Positions 36,897 through 46,168 of a stretch of 64,000 nt of DNA are shown here, piece after piece. The stretch is taken from contig NZ_UESZ01000002.1 in NCBI RefSeq assembly GCF_900108585.1, positions 1 to 64,000 of the forward strand, in the 5' to 3' direction. The first letter of the stretch is position 1; each line of letters begins with the position of its first letter. Under the pieces are notes generated by a model. It was not told the origin of the DNA. It worked only from the letters and a program-made list of their open reading frames with translations, and did not search any database. Source of the DNA: Branchiibius hedensis. GTDB lineage: Bacteria; Actinomycetota; Actinomycetes; Actinomycetales; Dermatophilaceae. Position numbers and translations under genes: made by a program.

Positions 36897-37287
36897 GGTC
36901 CCCGTACGCATCGGGTCCGGACCGCTCATCTGCTGGACGAGGTCGAGGCAGACCAGGTTCGGCTCGGCGACGAGGCGTCTGACTGGCTTCGAAGAAAGCG
37001 ACGTGTCGGAGTTGCAGACGCCGGCCTAGACTGGGACGGGCCTCGGCCTTGAGCTCCGATGGGTCGGACTCGAATCGGCCGAGTGCGCCACGCCACGGCA
37101 GACGCCGAATCGGCGGTGCAGGTGCCCGGCAACGGCGGCGTCGGATAGGACGCAGGTAGTCAACGACCCCGGCTCTGGCGAACCGGGGTGCGGGTGATCG
37201 CCACGAGTCTTGGATCGGCACCCGCCTGACTCGCACTTCATATTCTGCGGCCCTGGTTGGGGCTTGGGCCGTATCGTTCTCGTCGCC
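36897..37287. other. Spacer between the repeat and the cargo module
   Basis: About 390 bases with no gene that I can support; the frames open here on the minus strand lack recognisable features. It should hold the promoter for the PIN-like gene. GTACGCATCGGGTCCGGACC just after the repeat includes a short GGTCCGGACC palindrome-like stretch. Confidence 0.35.
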
Positions 37288-38481
37288 ATGCTGAGAGCAC
37301 CTGTACCTGAAGCGTTGGTGTGGGCGAGTGTCACTCGTCCACCGGTTCCGCTCGTCTACTTGGACCTGAACCACTACATCGAAATGGCCAAGGCCAGCCG
37401 GGCAGCGGACGGCCATGTCATGGACTCAGGCAGACCCATCAGAGTCCTCCCTGGGTATACGGACCTCTTGGCGGCGGCTCGCCGTGCAAAGACGGAGCGT
37501 CGCGCGGTGTTCCCTCTCTCCGCGGTCCACTTCCAGGAGGTCGCGCACTCGGTTCCGAGTCCGCGCCAACGCGGTCACGTCGCGGACGTGATGGAGGAGC
37601 TATCGGACTTCACCTATCTCCCCGGCCGGCCATCCATCGTCGAAATGGAGATCGCCGCGGGTCTCGACAAGGTCTATGGCGCGCCACCGAGCTATGCCTC
37701 GATGCCGCTCCTGGGGGACTCCGCGCTGTGGGCGTTTGGCAGAAGCGGTGGATTCAGGTTCTTCAACGAGATCACTGGCGAAGACACCGAAGCACAACTG
37801 CGTGAGGAACTCGGCGACGAGGCGTTCGAGAACCAGTTGGTCGAGATGCGCTACTTCATGGAGCGCAAGCTCCTGGAAGGCCCGCAGGACTCCGAGATCG
37901 CGGACCTCCGCGCCCGTGGCTACGCCCCTGAGACCTTCCAAGTCGGCACCGAGAGCCGCCTGGCATTCGAGCTCGAGACCTCGGCGACCCTCAAGAAGTA
38001 CCCATCCTGGCGACGCGGTCGCTTGCGCGACCTCATCTTCGCCCGCGAGGTCACGCACGAAGGAATGACTGCTTTCGTTCACCACCTCCAGCAACGTGAA
38101 GAAAAGGGCCTTCCGCACGAACTTCCCGAGGCCGCCGAGATGGTGACTCTCTGGGCCGCGATGCCGCAGATCCAAGTCGCGGCCACTATGAAGACTCGCT
38201 ATCACCGCAACCCGGGTCACCGGTGGAAGACCAATCACATCGCCGACATCGACGCCCTCGCAGTCGCGTACGCCTACTGCGACGCGCTGCTCACCGATGC
38301 CGAGGCACGAACCGCTCTGTCGAGCGCCCCAGAGCTTCGCAGCTTCGGGGCTTATCTTCCGCTCAACGCTGCAGAGATGGCCGGCTGGATTGACAGCTTT
38401 CCCGAGGTCGCGAGTCCAGACGACCATGTGCCCCATCCACTTCGGGCTCAGCCGGACACCAAGCCTCCCGCCCCTCTGTGA
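37288..38481 (+). CDS. PIN-like nuclease protein of the cargo module
   Basis: 397 residues with spaced acidic motifs of the PIN nuclease fold: VYLDLNHYIEMAK (Asp26), FPLSAVHFQEVAHS (Glu84) and, near the C-terminus, NHIADIDALAVAYAYCDALLTD given as HIADIDALAVAYAY (Asp320/322) and CDALLTD (Asp332/337). The middle 200 residues are a helical insertion that is much larger than in toxin PIN domains. Likely RNase or DNase effector of the module; activity is inferred. I use ATG 37288; the frame is open from TTG 37210. It ends 274 bases before the next gene, so it may be expressed separately from the five-gene run that follows. Confidence 0.65.
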   Translation: MLRAPVPEALVWASVTRPPVPLVYLDLNHYIEMAKASRAADGHVMDSGRPIRVLPGYTDLLAAARRAKTERRAVFPLSAVHFQEVAHSVPSPRQRGHVADVMEELSDFTYLPGRPSIVEMEIAAGLDKVYGAPPSYASMPLLGDSALWAFGRSGGFRFFNEITGEDTEAQLREELGDEAFENQLVEMRYFMERKLLEGPQDSEIADLRARGYAPETFQVGTESRLAFELETSATLKKYPSWRRGRLRDLIFAREVTHEGMTAFVHHLQQREEKGLPHELPEAAEMVTLWAAMPQIQVAATMKTRYHRNPGHRWKTNHIADIDALAVAYAYCDALLTDAEARTALSSAPELRSFGAYLPLNAAEMAGWIDSFPEVASPDDHVPHPLRAQPDTKPPAPL

Positions 38482-38586
38482 CCCGGCTGGTGCCGGTTGG
38501 AACTTGCGCTGCCCGCGGCGCCTGCTCCAGCCTCCACGGGCATGGCATCACAGCGACACAGCCCGCTGGCACGAGTCAGGTAGGGC

Positions 38587-38805
38587 ATGCGGGAGATCGG
38601 GATGTTCGCCAACCAGAACAGCGCCTGCCGTTCCAGCCAGCGACCAGGTGACGGCCGCGCCAGGGCTGGGGAGACTGGGTTGGCAGAACTGTCGGTGCGG
38701 ATCGGTAGCCTCCTCGGTGAGACGAACGTCGTCCTCGATCAGCGAAAGGTGCTCCGTGGCCCGCCCCTATCGGTCGGAAATGGCCGAACTCTCAGCCACC
38801 CTTGA
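38587..38805 (+). CDS. Possible small ORF upstream of the SIS-HAD gene
   Basis: 72 residues from ATG 38587 (MREIGMFANQNSACRSS), overlapping the next gene start in another frame. No recognised features and only a weak upstream purine stretch. Listed because it fills most of the 274-base gap; may be chance. Confidence 0.2.
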   Translation: MREIGMFANQNSACRSSQRPGDGRARAGETGLAELSVRIGSLLGETNVVLDQRKVLRGPPLSVGNGRTLSHP

Positions 38806-40669
38806 CTGGGTCAATAGTGCTGATATCTCGGACCTCGTGACGTGCCTTGAACGAGGGATGAGTAGGCCGATTGTCGCGGTTGGGTCGGGAGGGTCGCTCT
38901 CGGCGGCGTATCACTTGGCGCGCTTGCACCGTACGTTTGCTCTCGAGCCAAGTGCAGCGTTGACTCCTTATCAGTTCCGAACTGAGCCAATTCAACACGA
39001 TTCGCATTGTTGGATCTTTAGCGCAGGTGGCTCGAACGTCGACGTCGTAGCGGCGGTTTCCGCCGCGCGCCGGGCCGAAGTGGCCGCCGTGAACGTCGTA
39101 ACAGTTCGTAGTCGAAGCGCTCTCTCTCGAGTTGCGAGTGCCGATCCAGTCGTACGGTTCCATCACCTGGGCATTCCGTCGAAGAAGGATGGCTTCCTTG
39201 CGACCAACTCTCTGCTAGCCTTCTGTGCCGTCACCACCCGGGCCTACCTCCAACTAGAAGGTCGTGAAGAGGAGTGGCACGCCATCTCCAAACTGCTTGA
39301 GGAGAACCTCGGCGAGACGTACCGGGGCGGCTGGCGCGAAGCGGCCCTTTCCGCCGCAGGACGCGAGCACCTGGTGGTCCTCCACGACGCAAACACCAGC
39401 TTGGGTGCGTTTGACCTGGAGTCGAAGTTGATCGAGGCTGGGATCGTCGGAGTGCAACTAGCCGACTACCGACACTTCGCGCACGGCCGCCATCACTGGC
39501 TAGCAAAGAACGGATCCAATAGCGGCGTGCTGGCCCTTGTCTCGGACTCGGATAGGTCGTTGGCCCGACGGACGACCCGGTTGCTGCCTACCGACCTCCC
39601 AACGGCTGTCATCGACATCCCGGGCGAGCGCGAAGCAGCCCAATTAACGTCGATCCTCGCGGCCTTCCACATCACCGAAGCCCTGGGGTTCGCACGAGGC
39701 ATCGACCCGGGCCAACCCGGTGTGCCTGACTTCGGCCGCAAGCTCTACGGACTTCCACTGGGAAAGCCGCAGGCTAGGTCGCGGTCACAGATGTCGATCG
39801 CCCGCAAAGAGCAACAGCGGCCAACACCGAAGAGCTCCGACCTTCGACAGTCTTCGGCAGAGGCCCTCGCAGCGGCCTACCGAGCCTTCGAGATGAATCT
39901 CGCGAACACCGCGCTTGGAGGCATCGTCTTCGACTACGACGGAACGATCGTGGACACACCTGACCGATTCCAGCCGCCGCGCGACGACGTCACTGCAGAG
40001 TTGATTCGCATACTCAGCGGAGGTTTGCCCCTAGGAATCGCCACAGGCCGAGGGAGATCTGCTGGCTCCGACCTGAGGCAGGTCATCCCCGAAGACCTCT
40101 GGTCGCTCGTAACGGTCGGCTACTACAACGGGGCAGAGATTCGCGAGCTCGGGGATACCCAGCCCCTGGCTGGCGTCGAGCAGCCCGCCGGACCACTTGC
40201 TCTGCTGCACGATCAGCTCAGAGGCGACGGGGGCGGACTGAAGCTCACCCTTCGACGACACCAGCTGACTGTCCAGGCCGAAGGAGGACTCTCAGAGGAC
40301 AGACTGTGGGAAAGCGTCCAAGCTGTCGTTGCAGAACAGGGTCTGACGTCACTCCGCGTCGTGCGATCGAGTCACTCGATCGACGTCCTTGACTCCGACG
40401 CCTCGAAGCTCAACGTCGTTGCCGCAGTGGCGTCACATGCGAAGACGAATGACATCCTGCGAATCGGGGACCGTGGCTGCTGGCCCGGCAACGACCACGA
40501 GATGCTGGCGTCACCCCTTGGCCTCAGTGTCGAACAGGTCAGTCCAGACCTGGCGAGGTGCTGGAACATCGCACCAGAAGCGCTGCGGGGGAGCCGCGCG
40601 ACCCTTTACTATTTGCGATCGGTGGAGGTGCAGGACGGACTTGGCAGATTCAGGGTGGAGGGCGAATGA
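38756..40669 (+). CDS. SIS-HAD fusion protein of the cargo module
   Basis: 637 residues. N-terminal SIS (sugar-phosphate-binding) region with IVAVGSGGSLSAAYHLARL at about 39-57 and CWIFSAGGSNVDVVAAVSA near 80-100, then a second half-domain with HLVVLHDANTSLGAFDLESK. The C-terminal third is a HAD phosphatase: motif I VFDYDGTIVD (Asp393, Asp395), GIATGRGRS (motif II) and LRIGDRGCWPGNDHEML (motif IV, Asp572). The HAD motifs resemble sugar-phosphate phosphatases of the Cof/SPP group. It could isomerise or bind a sugar phosphate and dephosphorylate it. GTG 38756 with AAAGGT six bases upstream is chosen; ATG 38783 is an alternative. Overlaps the next gene by four bases. Confidence 0.75.
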   Translation: MARPYRSEMAELSATLDWVNSADISDLVTCLERGMSRPIVAVGSGGSLSAAYHLARLHRTFALEPSAALTPYQFRTEPIQHDSHCWIFSAGGSNVDVVAAVSAARRAEVAAVNVVTVRSRSALSRVASADPVVRFHHLGIPSKKDGFLATNSLLAFCAVTTRAYLQLEGREEEWHAISKLLEENLGETYRGGWREAALSAAGREHLVVLHDANTSLGAFDLESKLIEAGIVGVQLADYRHFAHGRHHWLAKNGSNSGVLALVSDSDRSLARRTTRLLPTDLPTAVIDIPGEREAAQLTSILAAFHITEALGFARGIDPGQPGVPDFGRKLYGLPLGKPQARSRSQMSIARKEQQRPTPKSSDLRQSSAEALAAAYRAFEMNLANTALGGIVFDYDGTIVDTPDRFQPPRDDVTAELIRILSGGLPLGIATGRGRSAGSDLRQVIPEDLWSLVTVGYYNGAEIRELGDTQPLAGVEQPAGPLALLHDQLRGDGGGLKLTLRRHQLTVQAEGGLSEDRLWESVQAVVAEQGLTSLRVVRSSHSIDVLDSDASKLNVVAAVASHAKTNDILRIGDRGCWPGNDHEMLASPLGLSVEQVSPDLARCWNIAPEALRGSRATLYYLRSVEVQDGLGRFRVEGE

Positions 40670-41805
40670 ACCCGGACCTTGGCCTACGGGTCTTGAGCAG
40701 CGTCATGGACTGGGACGACGACAAAGCCCACGACCAGTTCCAGCGCCTTCGCCTCATGGCGACGTTAAAGTACGACGGCTACCGCGACTTCGAGGCTGGT
40801 GTCCGTTTCACCGAGAGCTTGGCATCCTGGCTCCAGCAGTTTGATTCGGATCAGAGGGAAGCTGCCTACGAGTTCATCATGACCAGGCTGGTGTACATCG
40901 GTCCTTCTGAGATGGAAAAGCTCGTCGGGCAGTTCTATGCGAACTTCGTCCACCCCGAGTTGCTCACGGCGGTCGCCAAGCAGATGGACACCCCGCGGCA
41001 CACTCTCCTGGCCAACGAAGAGGCGCGCGAGCGCATCGGCAGACTGCGCCGCCGGACGCTCTTCCTTGGTCTGAGCGACGGCGCGAGGGTCGACTACATC
41101 CGTCACCAGAACGTCGGCCTGATCACCAACGAACAGGTCGTTGGCTCGACCCAGCTCGACCGCGCAAAGTGGGAGGATCTCCTGGATGAGCTCCGCGGGG
41201 ATCTCAAGGACGATGATGCCACCTTCCGAGCCGTGTACTTGATCGATGATTTCGCAGCGACCGGTACCTCCTTCTTCCGGCTCGCCGACGGCAAGGCCAA
41301 GGGGAAGTTGTCCAAGTTCGCTACGTCGGTGCAAGAAGCCCAAGACGTGCTCGAAGCGAGGATCTTCGAAGACGATTACCAAGTCTTCATCCACCACTAT
41401 GTCGGCACCGCCAAAGCGAGGAAAGAGCTGGCCGATCGCCTCGATGCTGGAAAGGGCGCCTTAGCCAAAGCCGGGCTTCCGCCGAACATCTCGACCACGT
41501 ATGGGCTCTGGTTACCGGAGTCCCTCCCGCTTGACGCAGACAACCCCGCCGACGGTGCATTCCTCGCGCTCGCTAATGAGTACTACGACGACTCCATCAC
41601 CAGCAGGCACACCGCTGTAGGCGGCACCGCCGACATGAAGCTCGGCTACGGCGGGTGCGCGTTGCCACTCATTCTCGACCACAACACCCCGAACAACTCG
41701 ATGCCGCTTCTCTGGGCAGAGACGGCTGGCTCCGCACCAGCGGACGGCAAGGACGCGGTCCCGGCGATGAGACCGCTCTTTCGGCGCCGACAGCGGCATA
41801 TTTAA
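40666..41805 (+). CDS. Phosphoribosyltransferase-like protein of the cargo module
   Basis: 379 residues. The PRPP-binding loop is clear: VYLIDDFAATGTSFFRL, with Asp194, Asp195, Thr199, Gly200, Thr201, Ser202. A helical N-terminal domain (about 130 residues) precedes it. This arrangement fits, from memory, the PRTase-CE family predicted in bacterial conflict systems beside ORC/CDC6-like ATPases, and such an ATPase is the next gene. Substrate base unknown; it might make or cleave a nucleotide. ATG 40666 overlaps the SIS-HAD stop. Confidence 0.75.
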   Translation: MNPDLGLRVLSSVMDWDDDKAHDQFQRLRLMATLKYDGYRDFEAGVRFTESLASWLQQFDSDQREAAYEFIMTRLVYIGPSEMEKLVGQFYANFVHPELLTAVAKQMDTPRHTLLANEEARERIGRLRRRTLFLGLSDGARVDYIRHQNVGLITNEQVVGSTQLDRAKWEDLLDELRGDLKDDDATFRAVYLIDDFAATGTSFFRLADGKAKGKLSKFATSVQEAQDVLEARIFEDDYQVFIHHYVGTAKARKELADRLDAGKGALAKAGLPPNISTTYGLWLPESLPLDADNPADGAFLALANEYYDDSITSRHTAVGGTADMKLGYGGCALPLILDHNTPNNSMPLLWAETAGSAPADGKDAVPAMRPLFRRRQRHI

Positions 41806-41815
41806 GGGGACTACG

Positions 41816-43711
41816 GTGGCCAATCCATTCGAGAAGCGTGCAACTGAGTACCTCGCCGACAGCGAGGCTTTCTTGGCCGTGGTGACCCCTGAGCCGCTCA
41901 TGACCTTCTTCAAGCAGCCGGCGACGGACGGCACGCTGTACGACCGGCTTGCGATCGTGACGGGCACACCAGGCAGTGGGAAGACCACGCTTGCTCGTTT
42001 GTTTGAGTACGACACTGTCCGCAGCCTGCTCCGCAACCGCAACGTCAGAACGTATCGCTCGCTCGCAGATGCCCTCACTCAATGCGGCGTATTGGAAGAC
42101 CTGACTCCGAAGGTTCTTGGTGCGCGGGTACCCCTCGAATCGGAGTACCGGGACTTCTGGGAATTTCCCTACCCCGAAGAGATTCGGATGTCCCTAACAA
42201 CACGGCTACTCGAAGCGCGGTCGGTAATCCGCTGGCTGCGCCAACTCAACGAGTCCAGCGTCGTGTTGAGCGAGGTTGAGATCGTTCCTCGAGCTGGCGC
42301 CGAGGCGGCGCTAGAACAGATTGGCGGGCGCGACGGTCAGGCGGTTCTTGACAGGGCCCGCGACGTCGAGCGGGCGCTCTACAAGATTGTCCGCGCACTG
42401 GTACCGCCTCCGCTGGATTCGTTGGGAGACGCTGTCAGCGAGGCATACCACCCCTTCGACGTAGTGGAGACGATTAGCTTTCCGTGGGAGGGGCAGCGCA
42501 TCAACGCCGCCCCGCTGGCGATGTTCGACGACGCACATTCCCTCCATCCCGTCCAGTACGAACGACTGGAGCGCTGGCTCACTCAACGTGAGATGCGGGT
42601 TGGACGCTGGATCCTCACCCGACTCGACGCCCTTAATCCGGCACGTGTGCTTGGTCAAGAAGGCGAACCTGACGTTCAGAAGTTGCGGGTCACCACCGAG
42701 ATTCGGATGCAGCTAACCGAGCGACGAGCCACACGGACCGCCTTCCGCAAGATGGCCAGAGATATGTCGAACCGCTACCTGGGGCAGATCGAGCCGTTCA
42801 GCCGCAGGGGTCTTACGGACTTCAGTGATTTGCTAGCCACGGAGATCGCTGCTCCGACGGAGAAGAGGCTCGGGGAGCTCGCTGGACGAGTAGGCGTCGT
42901 TCAACGGCGGGTCGGTGCCTCCGATTCCCAGCGCCGCGAACTTCAAGCCAAGGTTGAGGGCTACCTCGATCGGTCATCGGCCAACACCAGTGACCCGGCG
43001 TTGATCCTCGCCGCAACCGCCATCGCCCTCGAACGATTCGGCAAGCGCACTCCTCAACTAGCCCTCGACGTGTTCAGTGATGAGGACCTCGAACCGAACA
43101 AGCCGATCACCATCGACTCGAGCGTGATCGACGGCGCTCGTATCCACCTGCTGCACGAATGGGACGCTCCTTACTACGTTGGCTTCGACGCCCTATGCGA
43201 TGCCTCGTCGGAAAATGCCGAGCAGTTCCTCCACCTCGCCGGCCGCCTGGTGACGCAAGCAGAAACCCAACTCGTGCGAGGAAAGCGAGCCCTGCTGTCT
43301 GCGCATGACCAGCATCGTCTCATCCGGCAACGCTCAACGGAGATCATTGAGGCCTGGGATTTCCCCCACCACAGAGAAGTGCGAGCGCTCACTGAGTTGA
43401 TGGCCAAGCAATGCGTCGATCGGAGCCTTGAGGGCAATGCATCACTGGGCGGTGGCCCCAACGCTTGGGGTATCCCGCAGGAGCAATTCGAGGCACTACC
43501 GGACAAGCATCCCGGTCTCGCCCGGATCTTGCAGTTCGCTGTCGCCTACAACGCCCTGGTGTTGAAGACTGAGCACTCGACAAAGAACCGGCTGTGGTGC
43601 CTCCTTGAGCTTGGCGGCCCCGTGGCGGTGGCCAACGGGCTCACCCTGCGCCGTGGGGGCTTCTTGGAGCGTGACGTTCGGAACCTAATAGCTGGCGTCG
43701 AGGTCGCCTGA
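41816..43711 (+). CDS. ORC/CDC6-like AAA ATPase of the cargo module
   Basis: 631 residues. Walker A VTGTPGSGKTTLARLF at about 48-63. Walker B is PLAMFDDAHSLHP (Asp238, Asp239), then a sensor-like strand (VGRWILTRLDALNPARVL). A helical C-terminal half includes winged-helix-like stretches. The family resembles the ORC-CDC6-type ATPases predicted in conflict systems paired with PRTase-like proteins. Probable sensor or switch that controls the enzymes. GTG 41816 has AAGGGGA nine bases upstream. It lies 10 bases after the PRTase stop and one base before the next gene. Confidence 0.7.
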   Translation: MANPFEKRATEYLADSEAFLAVVTPEPLMTFFKQPATDGTLYDRLAIVTGTPGSGKTTLARLFEYDTVRSLLRNRNVRTYRSLADALTQCGVLEDLTPKVLGARVPLESEYRDFWEFPYPEEIRMSLTTRLLEARSVIRWLRQLNESSVVLSEVEIVPRAGAEAALEQIGGRDGQAVLDRARDVERALYKIVRALVPPPLDSLGDAVSEAYHPFDVVETISFPWEGQRINAAPLAMFDDAHSLHPVQYERLERWLTQREMRVGRWILTRLDALNPARVLGQEGEPDVQKLRVTTEIRMQLTERRATRTAFRKMARDMSNRYLGQIEPFSRRGLTDFSDLLATEIAAPTEKRLGELAGRVGVVQRRVGASDSQRRELQAKVEGYLDRSSANTSDPALILAATAIALERFGKRTPQLALDVFSDEDLEPNKPITIDSSVIDGARIHLLHEWDAPYYVGFDALCDASSENAEQFLHLAGRLVTQAETQLVRGKRALLSAHDQHRLIRQRSTEIIEAWDFPHHREVRALTELMAKQCVDRSLEGNASLGGGPNAWGIPQEQFEALPDKHPGLARILQFAVAYNALVLKTEHSTKNRLWCLLELGGPVAVANGLTLRRGGFLERDVRNLIAGVEVA

Positions 43712-43712
43712 A

Positions 43713-44828
43713 ATGCGCGAAGAGGGACGCTACAGCGAGTGCGTCATGCACCGGTCCGACGACGTCAGCCCGTTCTTCGCGTCGTACTTCCAAGGACGAA
43801 ACGTCCTCGTGGTCGGTGGCGCCGGATTCGACCCGCGCGCCTGCAACGCGGTTCAGCACCTCCACCGCAGCGGCGCCCAGGTGCAACTCCACCTCATCCG
43901 AGAGCACAGGCCCGGACCCACGGACGCTCTGACGGCTGCTGCAGAGAAGAACCTCGAGTTGTTCCAAGAACTGGCATCGACATTACACGTGACTGATGTC
44001 GAGATCTTCGGCAACGACGGCGCGATCGTCGGAGGAAGACGAGCAGCTCACGCAGTGAGCGAACTGGACCTCAGGTCCTACGACGACGTCATCGTGGACA
44101 TCAGTGCGCTTTCGATCGGAACCAGCTTCCCGATCGTGCGCCTCCTGGTCGAGGAGTTCGCCCGCAAGGTGCAACCCAAGAATCTCCACGTCACGGTCAC
44201 CCACGATCCAGGCATCGATGCGCGGATCACGCGGACTGCCGGGGACCGCCCGGGGTGGGTCCACGGTTTCAGCGGAGCACTCGGCGTTGACCGCGATCAG
44301 AGCCCTGCGAGGCTATGGATGCCCCAGCTTGCCTCGGGGGCTCAGCAGGAAATCCGCCGGATCTACGACTTCGTTCAGCCCGACGACACGTGCCCCATCC
44401 TGCCCTTCCCCGCACGCGATCCGAGGTTGGCAGACGACCTCGCGCTCGAGTATCGAGAAGAACTGCTGAGCACCTGGGAGGTCGACGTCCGCAACATCGT
44501 GTACGCCGATGAGGACGATCCCCTCGACGTCTATCGGACCATCTTGCGCATCGATGATCTGCGCAAGCCGGTCTTCGAAGGCAGCGGAGGCTCCGCCACC
44601 ATCGTGTCGCCTACGAGTAGCAAGCTCACGGCACTCGGGGCACTCATGGCCAGCATGGAGCGGGATCTTCCCGTCGCCTATCTTGAGGCTGAAAACTACG
44701 AACTCGAAGCCCCGGCGGCGACCCCATCCATGACCAGCCAGATTGCGGCAAGCCCGGGCCTGTTGCATCTCTGGCTCGAAGGCGAGGCGTACGCTAGCTG
44801 GCGTCCGGCCCTGAGAAGAGAGGTCTGA
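43713..44828 (+). CDS. Rossmann-like protein of unknown family in the cargo module
   Basis: 371 residues; I do not recognise the family. The N-terminal part begins NVLVVGGAGFDPRACNAVQ (residues 30-48), a beta strand and Gly-rich loop suggesting a Rossmann-type nucleotide-binding fold. DDVIVDISALSIGTSFPIVR and NLHVTVTHDPGID give further strands with conserved-looking Asp. The C-terminal part has IVSPTSSKLTALGALMA. It could be a sensor for a nucleotide signal, or an enzyme. ATG 43713 lies one base after the ATPase stop; three bases precede the kinase gene. Confidence 0.55.
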   Translation: MREEGRYSECVMHRSDDVSPFFASYFQGRNVLVVGGAGFDPRACNAVQHLHRSGAQVQLHLIREHRPGPTDALTAAAEKNLELFQELASTLHVTDVEIFGNDGAIVGGRRAAHAVSELDLRSYDDVIVDISALSIGTSFPIVRLLVEEFARKVQPKNLHVTVTHDPGIDARITRTAGDRPGWVHGFSGALGVDRDQSPARLWMPQLASGAQQEIRRIYDFVQPDDTCPILPFPARDPRLADDLALEYREELLSTWEVDVRNIVYADEDDPLDVYRTILRIDDLRKPVFEGSGGSATIVSPTSSKLTALGALMASMERDLPVAYLEAENYELEAPAATPSMTSQIAASPGLLHLWLEGEAYASWRPALRREV

Positions 44829-44831
44829 GAG

Positions 44832-45863
44832 ATGCCTGAACAGGCTCCGAAAATTCTGGGCACTGGGCTGGTCGCCTTGGATCTCGTGGTGAGCGCTGAC
44901 CCCGATTCACCGGTGCGATCGTGGGCAGGAGGAACCTGTGGAAACGTCCTCTCCATCCTTGCGTGGCTGGGTTGGGACGCATACCCGATTGCGCGCCTGA
45001 ACGACGATGCAGCCGCAGTGCGGGTCAAAGCAGACTTCAAGAGGTGGGGCGTCCACCTTGATCTCGCGGACTGCGGCCCAGCGGCCAACACCCCGATCAT
45101 CGTCCAGCAGATCAAGGCGTCAAGCAGTGGCGGCTCTACCCACAGATTCTCCTGGTCGTGCCTGCGCTGCGGTGGCTGGCTGCCGTCCTTCAAGCCGATC
45201 ACCCGTCACGTCGTTGACCAGGTCGTTCCGTACATCCCCGAAACCTCGGTGTACTTCTTCGACCGCGTCTCACGAGGAGCCCTAGACCTAGCGACTCAAG
45301 CCTCCGAAGGCGGCGCCGTCGTCATGTTCGAGCCCTCCGGACGCGGCGACGAGAAACTGTTCAAAGAAGCGCTCGGACTCGCGCACATCGTGAAGTACGC
45401 CGACCAGCGCATGGCCGATTTGGCGGCCAGCGATGGTTCAGGCAACCTGCGGCTCGAGATTCAGACGCTGGGATCTGAAGGTCTCCGATTCAGGCTCCCG
45501 CGCAATCGGCGCAACCCCGGATGGCGAACGCTGAATTCCGCGCCGGCTCCGGACGTACGCGATTCGTGCGGATCCGGAGACTGGTGCACCGCCGGCATCT
45601 TGTCAAAGCTCGCAAGCCGTGGGGTTGAGACGTTGGACGCCGCATCCGTCACCTCCGTCACCACTGCGTTGAAGTTCGGCCAGGAACTCGCGGCTTGGAA
45701 TTGCGCATTCGAAGGCGCGCGAGGCGGAATGTACGCCCAGTCGCAAGCCGTCGCGGTTCGGCCCGACCTGTTCCTTCCTGCGGCGTCTCACGCGGCCACC
45801 CAGCACGTCAACAACAGCCCTGCGGCAGACCTCGTCAGCTGCCCAAGGTGTGAGGCCGCTTGA
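44832..45863 (+). CDS. PfkB-like kinase of the cargo module
   Basis: 343 residues of the ribokinase/PfkB family, which phosphorylates sugars or nucleosides. N-terminal LGTGLVALDLVVS and WAGGTCGNVLSILAWLGW correspond to the first PfkB signature. SCGSGDWCTAGIL after Asp244 is the second signature, with the catalytic base Asp250 in GSGD. An uncommon CxxC-like pair (SCLRCGGW, residues about 111-116) and CPRCEAA at the C-terminus might bind metal. Last gene of the run; an inverted repeat about 225 bases downstream could terminate it. Confidence 0.75.
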   Translation: MPEQAPKILGTGLVALDLVVSADPDSPVRSWAGGTCGNVLSILAWLGWDAYPIARLNDDAAAVRVKADFKRWGVHLDLADCGPAANTPIIVQQIKASSSGGSTHRFSWSCLRCGGWLPSFKPITRHVVDQVVPYIPETSVYFFDRVSRGALDLATQASEGGAVVMFEPSGRGDEKLFKEALGLAHIVKYADQRMADLAASDGSGNLRLEIQTLGSEGLRFRLPRNRRNPGWRTLNSAPAPDVRDSCGSGDWCTAGILSKLASRGVETLDAASVTSVTTALKFGQELAAWNCAFEGARGGMYAQSQAVAVRPDLFLPAASHAATQHVNNSPAADLVSCPRCEAA

Positions 45864-46168
45864 CCGCAAGGCCTAGTCGCCGACCAGCCGAGTGGCGGGC
45901 ACGCTGGCCCGCACGGCTCGACTAAGAATTGACGAGATCGGCCGGAAGTCTGATGGACCCCATAGATCGCCAGAGACCCACTCTGACGAGGCGAGGTGAC
46001 GTCTGGGCCTGATTTGAATCGACCGCTACGTGACCCGCGCGGAGGACCGGGGTGAGCCGGCGTAGCAGAACGTGGCCGTCCTGGCGCAAAGCCCCGAGCA
46101 AGGCTTTTCCTGGGCGCCATGTCGTTATCTAGGATCGTGTATTTGCTGGCCAACAGCCCGTGAAAAGG
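45864..46168. terminator. Spacer with hairpin between convergent operons
   Basis: 305 bases without a gene, between the cargo module (+) and the recombinase cassette (-). AAAGCC (46088-46093) and GGCTTT (46102-46107) form a short stem followed by TT, a modest terminator usable in either direction. No tRNA, attachment site or terminal repeat was recognised. Confidence 0.4.

Noticed and set aside
45864-46168. tRNA gene or attachment site after the cargo
   Set aside because: No cloverleaf and no repeat matching the left cargo edge could be found by eye.
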